A program made the position numbers and the translations under genes. Source: Ruminococcus sp. (GTDB lineage: Bacteria > Bacillota > Clostridia > Oscillospirales > Acutalibacteraceae). From it: a stretch of DNA of 32,102 nt. Shown here one piece after another: positions 25,601 through 32,102 of the stretch. Position 1 is the stretch's first letter. Every line of letters begins with the position of its first letter. The stretch spans positions 1 through 32,102 of the forward strand of contig JAMPDR010000028.1 in NCBI GenBank assembly GCA_023665555.1, read 5' to 3'. The notes beneath the pieces are model-generated. The model was not told the origin of the DNA. It did no database searches and worked only from the letters and a program-made list of their open reading frames with translations.

Positions 25601-26817
25601 ACACCTTTGGTCAACTCTTCCAAGCTGAACGGACTAACCTCAAGATTGTAGTCAACACCCTCAGTGAGTACATTGCCTGATGCATCTTTAATTTCAAAGA
25701 CTGCATTGTCATAGCCGGTGGGGATAGTATCATCAAGTGCAAAGTTTATCTGGAATGTACCTGTAGGTGCAGGTGTAAGAGTTACATCAAATGAAGCAAT
25801 CTTATCCGGCTCACCTGCTTCAACTCTGTATGTATATGTTGTGATGTCTTCTGTCAGGGTGAAAGCTGCAATATTAACATCTGCTGTTTGTCCGCCGTTT
25901 TCAGTGTAACTGAAACTTCCAAATGCAAGAGCAGAAGCTTTATTATCATAAACTACTTTTTTACCTGTTTCTGACTCGATTGAATCAAAGCATTTCTGAA
26001 CATACTCATTAAATTTAGAACTCAAGTTTGTAATAGCAAGACCTGTTGCACCTGAGGATACAAGCGGTGCACTTCCTGTTGCCTCACCGCTTTCGGGTTC
26101 AAAGCCTTCGCATGTGAATATATACTTCGCAACAGCTGAGTAAGTTTTTTTAAAGCCGCTGCCTGATGAGGTTACTTTTGCGTATTCAACTGCAGCAGAT
26201 ACCTTAAATGTTTCAACGGAATTCAAAGCGTGTGCATAATTACCGGAAGATGTATCACCCAGGCTGGTATATCCTCCTCTGTAACCTACTTCATCTTCAC
26301 TGTAAGCATTGCCGTCAGTATCCTTGTAAACGGTGTAACTGAGTTTTTCACCGCCATTTGTGCCGTTATTAAACTCTTCTTCAGAAACAATAACTTCAGG
26401 GGCTTCATTGACAGTAAGATAGTATGTGTTTTCAGCAACCTTACCTGTTACTGCATCGGACTCACCGACAAGTGCATACTTTTCATTATCGTAGCTGAGT
26501 CTTTTTACACTGTAAGCAGAACCTGCAGCAATGTTGCTGATTGTTGCACTTACATTGTACGGCAGTGTGAGCATACCGGCTTCAACGTTATATGTATTAC
26601 CGTCGTTACCGAGAGCAGTGCCATTGAATAATTCATCGTTGATAGTAACTTCATAAGTCAATGAAACATTACTGTCAATGTCGATACCTTCCGAGTTTAC
26701 ATCTGACTTGATTGTAAGAGTACCTTCGTTAACTGCCAAGGCAAAAAACGGTACACCGGACACAATCATGAGCAGAGAGAGCAAAATCGCAAGGATTTTC
26801 TTCGCTTTTTTGTTCAT
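22633..26817 (-). CDS. Large secreted protein with SpaA/Cna-B-like and CxxC repeats
   Basis: A 1394-residue exported protein. Residues 1-28 are a clear signal peptide (MNKKAKKILAILLSLLMIVS, cleavage expected after FFALA). Residues of roughly 350-460 have the look of a prealbumin-like Cna-B/SpaA domain (FEIKDASGNVL and FSGIKAGTYTVSQKS), and a second split one follows (GIPAGNFVLFQSAAPEGY). The last third, from about residue 880, is a series of CTETGLTEGSHC, CxxC and AQEV modules typical of Clostridia surface proteins; the paired cysteines could bind metal or form disulfides. No LPxTG motif ends the protein, so its anchoring is unclear; the hydrophobic, Cys-containing last 25 residues are unusual. 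GAGGAG lies before the ATG. It is monocistronic. Confidence 0.9.
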   Translation of the reverse strand: MNKKAKKILAILLSLLMIVSGVPFFALAVNEGTLTIKSDVNSEGIDIDSNVSLTYEVTINDELFNGTALGNDGNTYNVEAGMLTLPYNVSATISNIAAGSAYSVKRLSYDNEKYALVGESDAVTGKVAENTYYLTVNEAPEVIVSEEEFNNGTNGGEKLSYTVYKDTDGNAYSEDEVGYRGGYTSLGDTSSGNYAHALNSVETFKVSAAVEYAKVTSSGSGFKKTYSAVAKYIFTCEGFEPESGEATGSAPLVSSGATGLAITNLSSKFNEYVQKCFDSIESETGKKVVYDNKASALAFGSFSYTENGGQTADVNIAAFTLTEDITTYTYRVEAGEPDKIASFDVTLTPAPTGTFQINFALDDTIPTGYDNAVFEIKDASGNVLTEGVDYNLEVSPFSLEELTKGVLKWGLSIYTFSGIKAGTYTVSQKSTKNGYKFDESAEYTFNVARENGTVTGENFDTSAINSDIPCLYNADKSINILITKIKLYLYMNESFSLSFNVKDQNKEPVEDADFMMLDRDGIIDLVGQLVKLGINSVGNLDLSAILETLQGLDFSNMDASTIVAILNAVIEVLPELPEGTVLTIPAILSASSDENGLVKFNNSSNMMNVLETIANLGDALNADTIADTIKNLVGSTIPEEYIDVLLMLVKYIDVLDVHTGIPAGNFVLFQSAAPEGYERNAVMYTIKVSKDGSATTSAGILLPVIAEVINERFDFDIYDILINEKEFENASDKVKDVFGDFYDYYNFILDLVEGFIRDDIGADVNFDSFENFRNEVNELYEKYDDLSVALKEAIVNFNSSIKDDLTEDWTYTNQRYFLDVSVSSTDCLGNKVDVTVSDAKGNAWDIADGKAVLPYGTYTFSITTEGDYVLTDDSSSETLVINDHEATYAVELKYHSVVTDYAVAADCENTGLTEGSHCGLCNTELVAQEVTEALGHKSVTDAAVAPSCTETGLTEGSHCSVCDKVLNAQEVVPATGHTKVAIGQAKAPTCTEDGITAGVKCDVCGEVFEAQKTIDNLGHTVVVDEAVAPTCTGTGLTEGSHCSVCNEVLVAQEVIPMIAHTGGTATCIEKAVCDVCGNAYGDIDEINHVNVVIDKAKAATCTETGLTEGSHCGDCGVTLVAQEVIPMIAHTGGTATCTAKAVCDVCGNAYGDIDEINHVNVVIDKAKAATCTETGLTEGSHCGDCGATLVAQEVIPMIDHIGGTATCTAKAVCDICGNAYGDIDENNHVNIVTDEAKAATCTETGLTEGSHCGDCGATLVAQEVVDATGHTEVAIGRAIAPTCTAQGITAGVKCSVCDEVLEAQAIIEKLGHKYESTVVLPTMEEEGSTTYTCANCGDTYVIPIPALSASNQDLCTNYITGLCRTYNKYIDVPVLSTILYFCHKLVHCLHRQPV
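23031..23660 (-). repeat. Three tandem 210-bp repeats inside the secreted-protein gene
   Basis: The marker CCTGAGCAACGAGA recurs at 23031, 23241, 23451 and 23661, an exact period of 210 bp (70 codons), with very few differences between units. Each unit codes for one pair of CxxC modules. Older, more diverged copies continue on both sides. The near identity at DNA level points to recent duplication or ongoing homogenisation. Confidence 0.9.
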
Positions 26818-27112
26818 GGTTATACTCCTCTTATAAATAATTTATTATAAAAAACCTCACTACGGTTCATTATAACCTGCATATAAAAATGAATTGCTAT
26901 ACTTATAGTTAGTTATTGTTTGATATTATATATCGCAAAATTGTTCTATACAGTGAATTTATATTAATATTTTATTAACGTGTTCACATTCTACTACATA
27001 TAATGCTGAATTGTCAAGAATTTTATTACAATTTAATATTAATTTGTTAAGAAATATTATTTTTATTAATATCTGATTAAAAAACTTACCTTTTTGTTTT
27101 TGTGCTTTTCTC
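26818..27112. other. AT-rich divergent intergenic region
   Basis: 295 bases between the two divergent secreted-protein genes, very rich in A and T. The first 20 hold the ribosome site of the minus-strand gene. A minus-strand promoter must lie here, but the many TATAAT-like words make a choice arbitrary. A 61-codon minus-strand frame (26959-27144) has no ribosome site and crosses the opposing promoter; I do not regard it as a gene. Confidence 0.6.
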
Positions 27113-27141
27113 TTGATTTTGATAAAAAGATATGATATAAT
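27113..27141 (+). promoter_or_regulatory. Promoter of the cobalamin-riboswitch operon
   Basis: TTGATT (27113-27118) and TATAAT (27136-27141) with a 17-bp spacer; the riboswitch P1 stem begins 23 bp after the -10 box. Confidence 0.82.
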
Positions 27142-27163
27142 CATGCAAATTTAATAGATTGTG

Positions 27164-27344
27164 AAATACGGTTTGAAAAGTTGTTAACTGAGTAGATGAA
27201 AAGGGAAATCCGGTTCGAATCCGGAGCAACCGCCATTACTGTATTTGATATGGTTAAGCCGAGCACCTATGCATTGTTCATTTATAGCAGAAAGCATATG
27301 ATGCAGCTTACCTAAAATCATAAGTCAGAACACCTGCCGTATTT
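27164..27344 (+). promoter_or_regulatory. Cobalamin riboswitch
   Basis: A P1 stem AAATACGG (27164-27171) / CCGTATTT (27337-27344) encloses the class hallmarks: AAAAGGGAA, CCGG-x-GAATCCGG-AGC, an ACCGCCATTACTGTA segment matching the usual CCCGCAACTGTA core, and AAGTCAGAACACCTGCC just before P1 closes. The order and spacing fit the B12 riboswitch family, with some departures from the common form (for example ACCGCC for CCCGC and no clear GCCACTG box), so it may be a variant subclass. It should lower expression of the two genes downstream when cobalamin is plentiful. Confidence 0.88.
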
Positions 27345-27398
27345 TAAGGAAGCTATGATTTGATTCTGAGTTTCCTTTAGGTTTAACACAACTTTGGT

Positions 27399-27465
27399 GA
27401 GAAGAGTGCAACCGATTTATCAGATGCCGCATAGTCGTCTTTGAATTGCACCTTTCTCTTTTATT
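27399..27465 (+). terminator. Long hairpin in the riboswitch leader
   Basis: GAGAAGAGTGCAA pairs with TTGCACCTTTCTC (one mismatch, one G-T pair) around a 34-nt loop, followed by TTTTATTTAT. The T-rich tail suggests a first termination point in the expression platform. Confidence 0.55.
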
Positions 27466-27520
27466 TATGTGCCGCGTTCAAAGCTTTGTGTTTGTGCATT
27501 TATTTCTGATAGTCTGTTGT

Positions 27521-27550
27521 ACTCTTTCGCCTAAAGCGGAAGAGTTTTTT
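27521..27550 (+). terminator. Riboswitch-proximal intrinsic terminator
   Basis: ACTCTTTCGC / GCGGAAGAGT with loop CTAAA and six T, ending 5 bases before the ribosome site GGAGGG. It is placed to be the output of the cobalamin riboswitch. Confidence 0.82.
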
Positions 27551-27567
27551 ATTTGGAGGGATCGTTA

Positions 27568-27810
27568 TTGATTGCAGACAACAAAAAGAATTGGGCTATT
27601 GAAATGCTTAAAGAAAAAGCAGACGAACTTGAACGTATACCAAAAAAAGATGATTTTGATGAGGTTACGCGTTCAAGAATCAAAGCTTATTTAGGTCCAT
27701 GGCCGCGCGCGTTGGAAACAGCAGGACTTAAGCCGCCAAAAGAGCCTAGAAACACAACAGAACATAGAAGAAAGAAGCGAAACAAAATTATTACTCAGGA
27801 GGAAAACTAA
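27568..27810 (+). CDS. Small homing-endonuclease-associated-repeat protein
   Basis: An 80-residue basic protein with one HNR-like repeat: helix (NWAIEMLKEKADEL), RIPKKDDF, RSRIKAYLGPWPRALETAGL, then a Lys/Arg-rich tail. Such repeats bind DNA in homing endonucleases and in stand-alone small proteins. No nuclease motif is present. The start is TTG 27568, 7 nt after GGAGGG; the in-frame TTG at 27553 overlaps the ribosome site. It lies between the cobalamin riboswitch and the giant secreted protein (1-nt gap), so it is under B12 control. It may be a small regulator, but its role is unknown. Confidence 0.75.
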   Translation: MIADNKKNWAIEMLKEKADELERIPKKDDFDEVTRSRIKAYLGPWPRALETAGLKPPKEPRNTTEHRRKKRNKIITQEEN

Positions 27811-27811
27811 C

Positions 27812-30800
27812 ATGAACAATACAGTAAAACGAATATCAGCATTTTTTGTGACGGTTGTCATGGTGCTTTCCATGCTGTCAACAATGGCTTTGGCCGTGGA
27901 AAATGATACAATAGTATCAGTCAGCGATGCCGCCGAACAGCAAAATGTACCGGATGAAATCATCACAACCTATGAACAACTCAAAACTTTTGCCGATAAG
28001 GTCAACAACGGTGATACATACGAGGGTAAGCTTGTTCGCCTTGATGTTAACATCGAACTCGGCGGCGAAGCTAATCCGTGGATGGCAATAGGTCAGCCAT
28101 ACAAATCAAAAGAAGAGCCTGAGAAACCGTTCAAAGGTACTTTTGACGGAAACTATCACGTTATCAGCGGCCTGTATATCAACGCATCCACAACGCAGCA
28201 AGGCTTGTTTGGTATCATCGGAAACGGCGGAACAGTCAAAAATGTTTCCGTAAAAGGACAGATTATAACTTCAAGCGGTTACGCTGCGGGAATCGCAGGA
28301 ACAAACAAAGGTACAATCGAAAACTGCTTAAGTGAAGTAAACATTACCTGCACAAAGGGCGGTGTACATTTTCATGGAGGGATTGCAGGAGGCAACAGCG
28401 GAACGATAACCGGTTGCGCAAACGTTGGTTCATTAAACATTTCTTTAGCAAACAGTGCCACCGGCGGAATTGCAGGTCAGAACACAGGAATTGTGAGCAA
28501 TTGCTATAACGTTGGAGAAATCAGCAATCCATCCGGCTCGCACGTTGGCGGTGTTGTCGGTCAAATGCGCTCATCAGGTGCAACTGTTGAAAGTTGTTTT
28601 AATATCGGAAAAGTAACAGGTTCAACCAATGTCGGCGGTGTTGCCGGACAACTGCAATCAAAAGCAGTAAAAAATTGTTTTAATCTCGGCATTATCAACG
28701 GAAAAACTTGTGTCGGCGCAGTTATCGGTCAAAGCTATTCCAGCACTGAAAACGAAAACAACTATTACCTCATAGGCACTGCAACTTACGGCATCGGAAG
28801 CAGTTCAAACACTGACGGCGCAAAGACATCCGATGAAATGAAAGCAGTTGACTTCGCCGCTCTGCTCGGATCTTCATTTGAATCAGGCAGCGACTACCCT
28901 GTTCTGGCATGGGAGAAGAACATCAGCACAGCTAAACCTGTACGTCCTGCATTTAATGAAAAGACTGAACTTTCGGCAAAACTTGCAAGCTATATCAGAC
29001 TGGCCGTTAACAGTACGAAAACAAATTACGAATTGAATTCCGCTGATTCACTGCTCGGAAATGAAAAGTATCTTTCGGACGCAAGTTCAACCGCGACCGA
29101 CTGGATGGCTCTTGCAATGGGCCGTTTCGGATATCGCGATATTGACGATACTTATCGCTATATGATTGATGACGGCGAAGGATATGAAAAATACCTTGCC
29201 GCAATGAAAAGTTATATCGAAGAAAGATATACTGAAAATAATGGTCATCTAAACGATTTCAAAGCAACTGAATGGCACCGTGCGGCTGTTGCTATTGCCG
29301 CTTTACAAGGTGATCCGCTCAACTTCGGCACTTATAACGACCAACCTATAAACTTAATTGCAGACGGCAGCTACAGCTGTGTTGTTGATGGCGGTGTTGC
29401 AAAACAGGGCATCAACGGACTTATCTGGGGACTTATTGCGTTGGATGCAGGTTTTTATGATGTACCCGATGACGCAAGTCTTACAAGACAAGGCTTCATC
29501 GAAGAACTTCTCAAACTTCAATTAACAGACGGTGCTAACGGTAACGAATACGGCGGTTGGGTTCTCAGCGGCTACGGCAGCAGTTCAGATGTTGATATCA
29601 CTGCAATGGCAATCCAGGCGCTTGCACCGTATTATAATGATGATACAGTTTATACTTACACAAATGAAAGCAGTAAAAAGCAGGTTGCAAAAACAGTCAG
29701 ACAATGTGTTGACGAGGCATTGGACAGACTTGGCTCAATGTTCAGCAGTGATGCGGCATTTTCTTCATGGGACACCCAAAACGTTGAATGTGCGGCTCAG
29801 GTTCTCGTGGCTTTGTGCAGTCTTGGAATCAATCCTGCAAATGATGGACGCTTTATCACCGAAAAAGGTGAAACCTTGCTTGACGGAATTATGAAATTCC
29901 GTGTTGAAAACGGCGGTTTCTCACATACGTTGAACGGTGGTTGGAACTCAATGGCAACCGATCAGGTAACTTATGCTTTGGTTGCATATTGGAGATTTGA
30001 AAACGGACTTCGCTCACTCTATGACATGAGAGAAGAACACACAAAAGACTTTGATGAAAAAATCGCATCTGTTGAAGCAGCAATCAGTGAAATCCCGAAT
30101 CAGCCGACAAACAAGGAATACAAAGAAAAAATCAAAGCCGCTCTTGAAAAAGCCGACAGCATTAAGTTTGATGAAAGACGCTATATCGGAAATTACGAAA
30201 AACTCGCAACCGCACTTTCGATTATCGGCGGCAGAGATAAGGCTGATACGGATGAGCCGTTTATCACTTCAATAATAGTGACAAGAAATCCGAATGTAAC
30301 GACCTATTTTGCAGGCGAAAAATTCAATAAAACAGGTATGATAGTAGCCGCAAGATACAGTGACGGCAGTGAAGAGGAAATAAGCGATTACAGAATCTCA
30401 CAAACCGATGAACTTAAACTCGGAGTTGATACAGTTTATGTTATCTACGGTTTACTCAAAACTACAGTTACTATCACCGTACTTGATAAACTTCCTTGGA
30501 GCGGTGAAGGCACTGAAAACAATCCGTATTTGATCACAAACACATATGAACTTACGGATCTTGCAAGACGCGTTAATGACGGCAACAGCTTTGAGAACAG
30601 AGTATTTGTCTTGGCTGATAACATTGATTTGAGCGATATTCAATGGACACCCATAGGATTATATTCTTCAAGACAGTTTGATGGTATCTTTGACGGACAA
30701 GGCTATGCAATTGACAACCTTAGTTCGGAACGCGGCGGACTGTTTGGATATGTCGGCTCTAACGCTGTTATAAAAAATGTTGGTGTTGCAAGCGGTATCA

Positions 30801-32102
30801 TCAAAAGTCCGTATGACAACTTAACATTCGTCGGCGGCATCGCAGGTTGGAGCAACGGTGCTGATTTCATTAACTGCTGGAACGGTGCAGATGTTTACAG
30901 CTTGGGTTATTCAGCAGGTATTGTCGGAACAGTACGTGACGGCGGCAGCAGCAAAATTGAAAACTGCTATAACATCGGCAATGTTTACTCATCATATAAA
31001 ACAGAAAATGGCGTATACGGCGGCACGCACATCGGCGGTATAGTCGGACATCTTGCAACAACGGCTGACGGAAGAGAAGTTAATGTTATCGTTGAAAACT
31101 GCTATAACACAGGAAAAATAGTCGGACTTAACACTGTCGGCGGAATTGCAGGTATGCTTCAGGATGGTCACAAAGTGCTTAATTGCTATAATACCGGTGA
31201 AGTTATGGTTGTCACGGAAAATGAGAACATGATCGACACTTATGGTGCAGTTATCGGAGGGGCAACAAGCAAGAACATAATCGAAAATTGTTATTATGAC
31301 AACACAAATATCAACAAAGGTGTCTGCGATAATTTTGGCATTACAGACACAACAATCGGTAAAACTGCTGACGAAATGAAATCAGCTGAATTCCTTGCTT
31401 TGCTCGGTGATTCATTCAAGCAGGATAAATACTGTCTTGTGAACAGCGGCTATCCCCTGCTCTCCTATCAGAAAACATATGATGCCGATGATGTTGACGT
31501 TGTAGCTGATGCAATTTCAGCCTTCGGAACAAACCTCACCGCACAAAGCGAAACAATTATTATCGCCGCAAGAAAAACATATGACGAACTTGATGATTCG
31601 CTGAAAGAATATGTTCCGAATTATGATGTTCTTGTTTCAGCAGAGAAAGCAACAATACATAACTTCGGTGCATGGAAAACAATCAAAAACGCAACCTGCA
31701 CCACAAACGGCTCAAAATCTCACACTTGCTCTGTATGCGGAAAAACCGAAACACAGGCAATCGCCAAACTCGGTCACAACTACAGCAAAACATGGACAAC
31801 CGACAAAAAAGCCACATGTACATCAGCAGGAAGCAAATCGCACCACTGCACACGCTGCAATGCCAAAACAGATGTAACAACAATAAAAGCAACAGGTCAT
31901 AAACCAAAAGTTACAATCACCAAAGCAACCGCAAGCAAGGCCGGCAAAACAGTGACGACATGCACTGTTTGCAATAAGACAATTTCAACCGTCGCAATTG
32001 CTAAGATTGCAAGCGTTAAACTCTCTAAGACATCATATGTCTATGACGGTAAAGCAAAAACACCGTCAGTAACAGTAAAAGACAGCAACGGCAAAACGCT
32101 GA
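27812..32102 (+). CDS. Giant secreted protein with GLUG repeats and alpha/alpha toroid (partial)
   Basis: 1430 codons are in the window and the frame is still open at the edge. Residues 1-28 are a signal peptide (VKRISAFFVTVVMVLSMLST, ending MALA). GLUG beta-helix repeats (about 90-330; GGIAGQNTGIVSNCYNVGEI) are followed at about 385-740 by a helical prenyltransferase/squalene-cyclase-like toroid with TDWMALAMGRFG, GGWVLSGYGSSSDVDITAMA and GGWNSMATDQVTYALVAYW. Then come a Big_3-like Ig domain (about 820-890), more GLUG repeats (895-1170) and Cys modules (1285-1391). The toroid is the fold of intrinsic factor and transcobalamin, and expression is behind a cobalamin riboswitch, so cobalamin capture is a reasonable inference. 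AGGAGG precedes the ATG. No DUF4430 domain is seen in the visible part. Confidence 0.9.
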   Translation, partial: MNNTVKRISAFFVTVVMVLSMLSTMALAVENDTIVSVSDAAEQQNVPDEIITTYEQLKTFADKVNNGDTYEGKLVRLDVNIELGGEANPWMAIGQPYKSKEEPEKPFKGTFDGNYHVISGLYINASTTQQGLFGIIGNGGTVKNVSVKGQIITSSGYAAGIAGTNKGTIENCLSEVNITCTKGGVHFHGGIAGGNSGTITGCANVGSLNISLANSATGGIAGQNTGIVSNCYNVGEISNPSGSHVGGVVGQMRSSGATVESCFNIGKVTGSTNVGGVAGQLQSKAVKNCFNLGIINGKTCVGAVIGQSYSSTENENNYYLIGTATYGIGSSSNTDGAKTSDEMKAVDFAALLGSSFESGSDYPVLAWEKNISTAKPVRPAFNEKTELSAKLASYIRLAVNSTKTNYELNSADSLLGNEKYLSDASSTATDWMALAMGRFGYRDIDDTYRYMIDDGEGYEKYLAAMKSYIEERYTENNGHLNDFKATEWHRAAVAIAALQGDPLNFGTYNDQPINLIADGSYSCVVDGGVAKQGINGLIWGLIALDAGFYDVPDDASLTRQGFIEELLKLQLTDGANGNEYGGWVLSGYGSSSDVDITAMAIQALAPYYNDDTVYTYTNESSKKQVAKTVRQCVDEALDRLGSMFSSDAAFSSWDTQNVECAAQVLVALCSLGINPANDGRFITEKGETLLDGIMKFRVENGGFSHTLNGGWNSMATDQVTYALVAYWRFENGLRSLYDMREEHTKDFDEKIASVEAAISEIPNQPTNKEYKEKIKAALEKADSIKFDERRYIGNYEKLATALSIIGGRDKADTDEPFITSIIVTRNPNVTTYFAGEKFNKTGMIVAARYSDGSEEEISDYRISQTDELKLGVDTVYVIYGLLKTTVTITVLDKLPWSGEGTENNPYLITNTYELTDLARRVNDGNSFENRVFVLADNIDLSDIQWTPIGLYSSRQFDGIFDGQGYAIDNLSSERGGLFGYVGSNAVIKNVGVASGIIKSPYDNLTFVGGIAGWSNGADFINCWNGADVYSLGYSAGIVGTVRDGGSSKIENCYNIGNVYSSYKTENGVYGGTHIGGIVGHLATTADGREVNVIVENCYNTGKIVGLNTVGGIAGMLQDGHKVLNCYNTGEVMVVTENENMIDTYGAVIGGATSKNIIENCYYDNTNINKGVCDNFGITDTTIGKTADEMKSAEFLALLGDSFKQDKYCLVNSGYPLLSYQKTYDADDVDVVADAISAFGTNLTAQSETIIIAARKTYDELDDSLKEYVPNYDVLVSAEKATIHNFGAWKTIKNATCTTNGSKSHTCSVCGKTETQAIAKLGHNYSKTWTTDKKATCTSAGSKSHHCTRCNAKTDVTTIKATGHKPKVTITKATASKAGKTVTTCTVCNKTISTVAIAKIASVKLSKTSYVYDGKAKTPSVTVKDSNGKTL

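Noticed and set aside
26959-27144. 61-codon minus-strand lysine- and isoleucine-rich frame
   Set aside because: AT-rich DNA gives such frames by chance; it overlaps the riboswitch promoter and has no ribosome site.

Overview
The window looks like part of a low-to-mid GC Gram-positive chromosome from an anaerobic gut- or rumen-type Clostridia (Ruminococcaceae/Oscillospiraceae-like). This is inferred from the strong AGGAGG-type ribosome sites, the [FeFe]-hydrogenase maturation genes, fragments of Tn1549-like conjugative elements, and very large secreted proteins with GLUG and CxxC repeats. No species can be named from the sequence alone.

Layout. (1) 1-490: a tRNA-Ser(CGA) with promoter and terminators. 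(2) 500-7070: a scrap-yard of mobile DNA. It holds two accessory genes of conjugative-element type (one with an ADP-ribosyltransferase-like C-terminus), the C-terminal piece of a VirD4/TraG coupling protein, a clipped winged-helix gene, the N-terminal half of an aldo/keto reductase, a lipoprotein signal-peptide stub, a sigma-factor fragment, an intact RelBE-type toxin-antitoxin pair, the start of a phage tape-measure gene, and a large serine recombinase that has lost its catalytic N-terminus. Several pieces meet at abrupt joins inside genes. (3) 7097-11000: a compact XRE-regulator plus three-gene ABC-3C cassette (nuclease-like effector, middle component, DUF3732 ATPase), a predicted defence system whose promoter spacer is an exact palindrome. 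(4) 11178-15358, minus strand: TM1266-like regulator, hydE, hydG and hydF, the assembly line for the [FeFe]-hydrogenase H-cluster. It sits behind a roughly 128-nt leader that can fold either into an intrinsic terminator or into a competing three-way-junction structure. No hydrogenase structural gene is in the window. (5) 15453-19104: a MacB/FtsX-type ABC exporter with two TetR-like operators; its permease is frameshifted at an A9 run. (6) 19211-19672: a LysR remnant and the C-terminal half of the aldo/keto reductase. Together with the half at 2840 it makes almost one whole gene, so about 16 kb lies between two halves of what looks like one gene. (7) 19871-22222, minus strand: three genes, a membrane-anchored XRE protein and two unknowns. 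(8) tRNA-Leu(GAG). (9) 22633-26817, minus strand: a 1394-residue secreted protein with 210-bp internal repeats. (10) 27113 to the end: a cobalamin riboswitch, a small homing-endonuclease-associated-repeat protein, and a giant secreted protein with an alpha/alpha-toroid domain, cut by the window edge.

The two most interesting items are the candidate regulatory RNA ahead of the hydrogenase-maturation operon and the cobalamin-riboswitch-controlled surface protein. The toroid of the latter resembles the fold used by B12 carriers such as intrinsic factor, so it may capture cobalamin at the cell surface. The ABC-3C cassette is a good defence candidate inside a clear accessory region. The many mid-gene joins in 2000-5650 and the split reductase need read-level confirmation, because an assembly artefact could produce the same picture.
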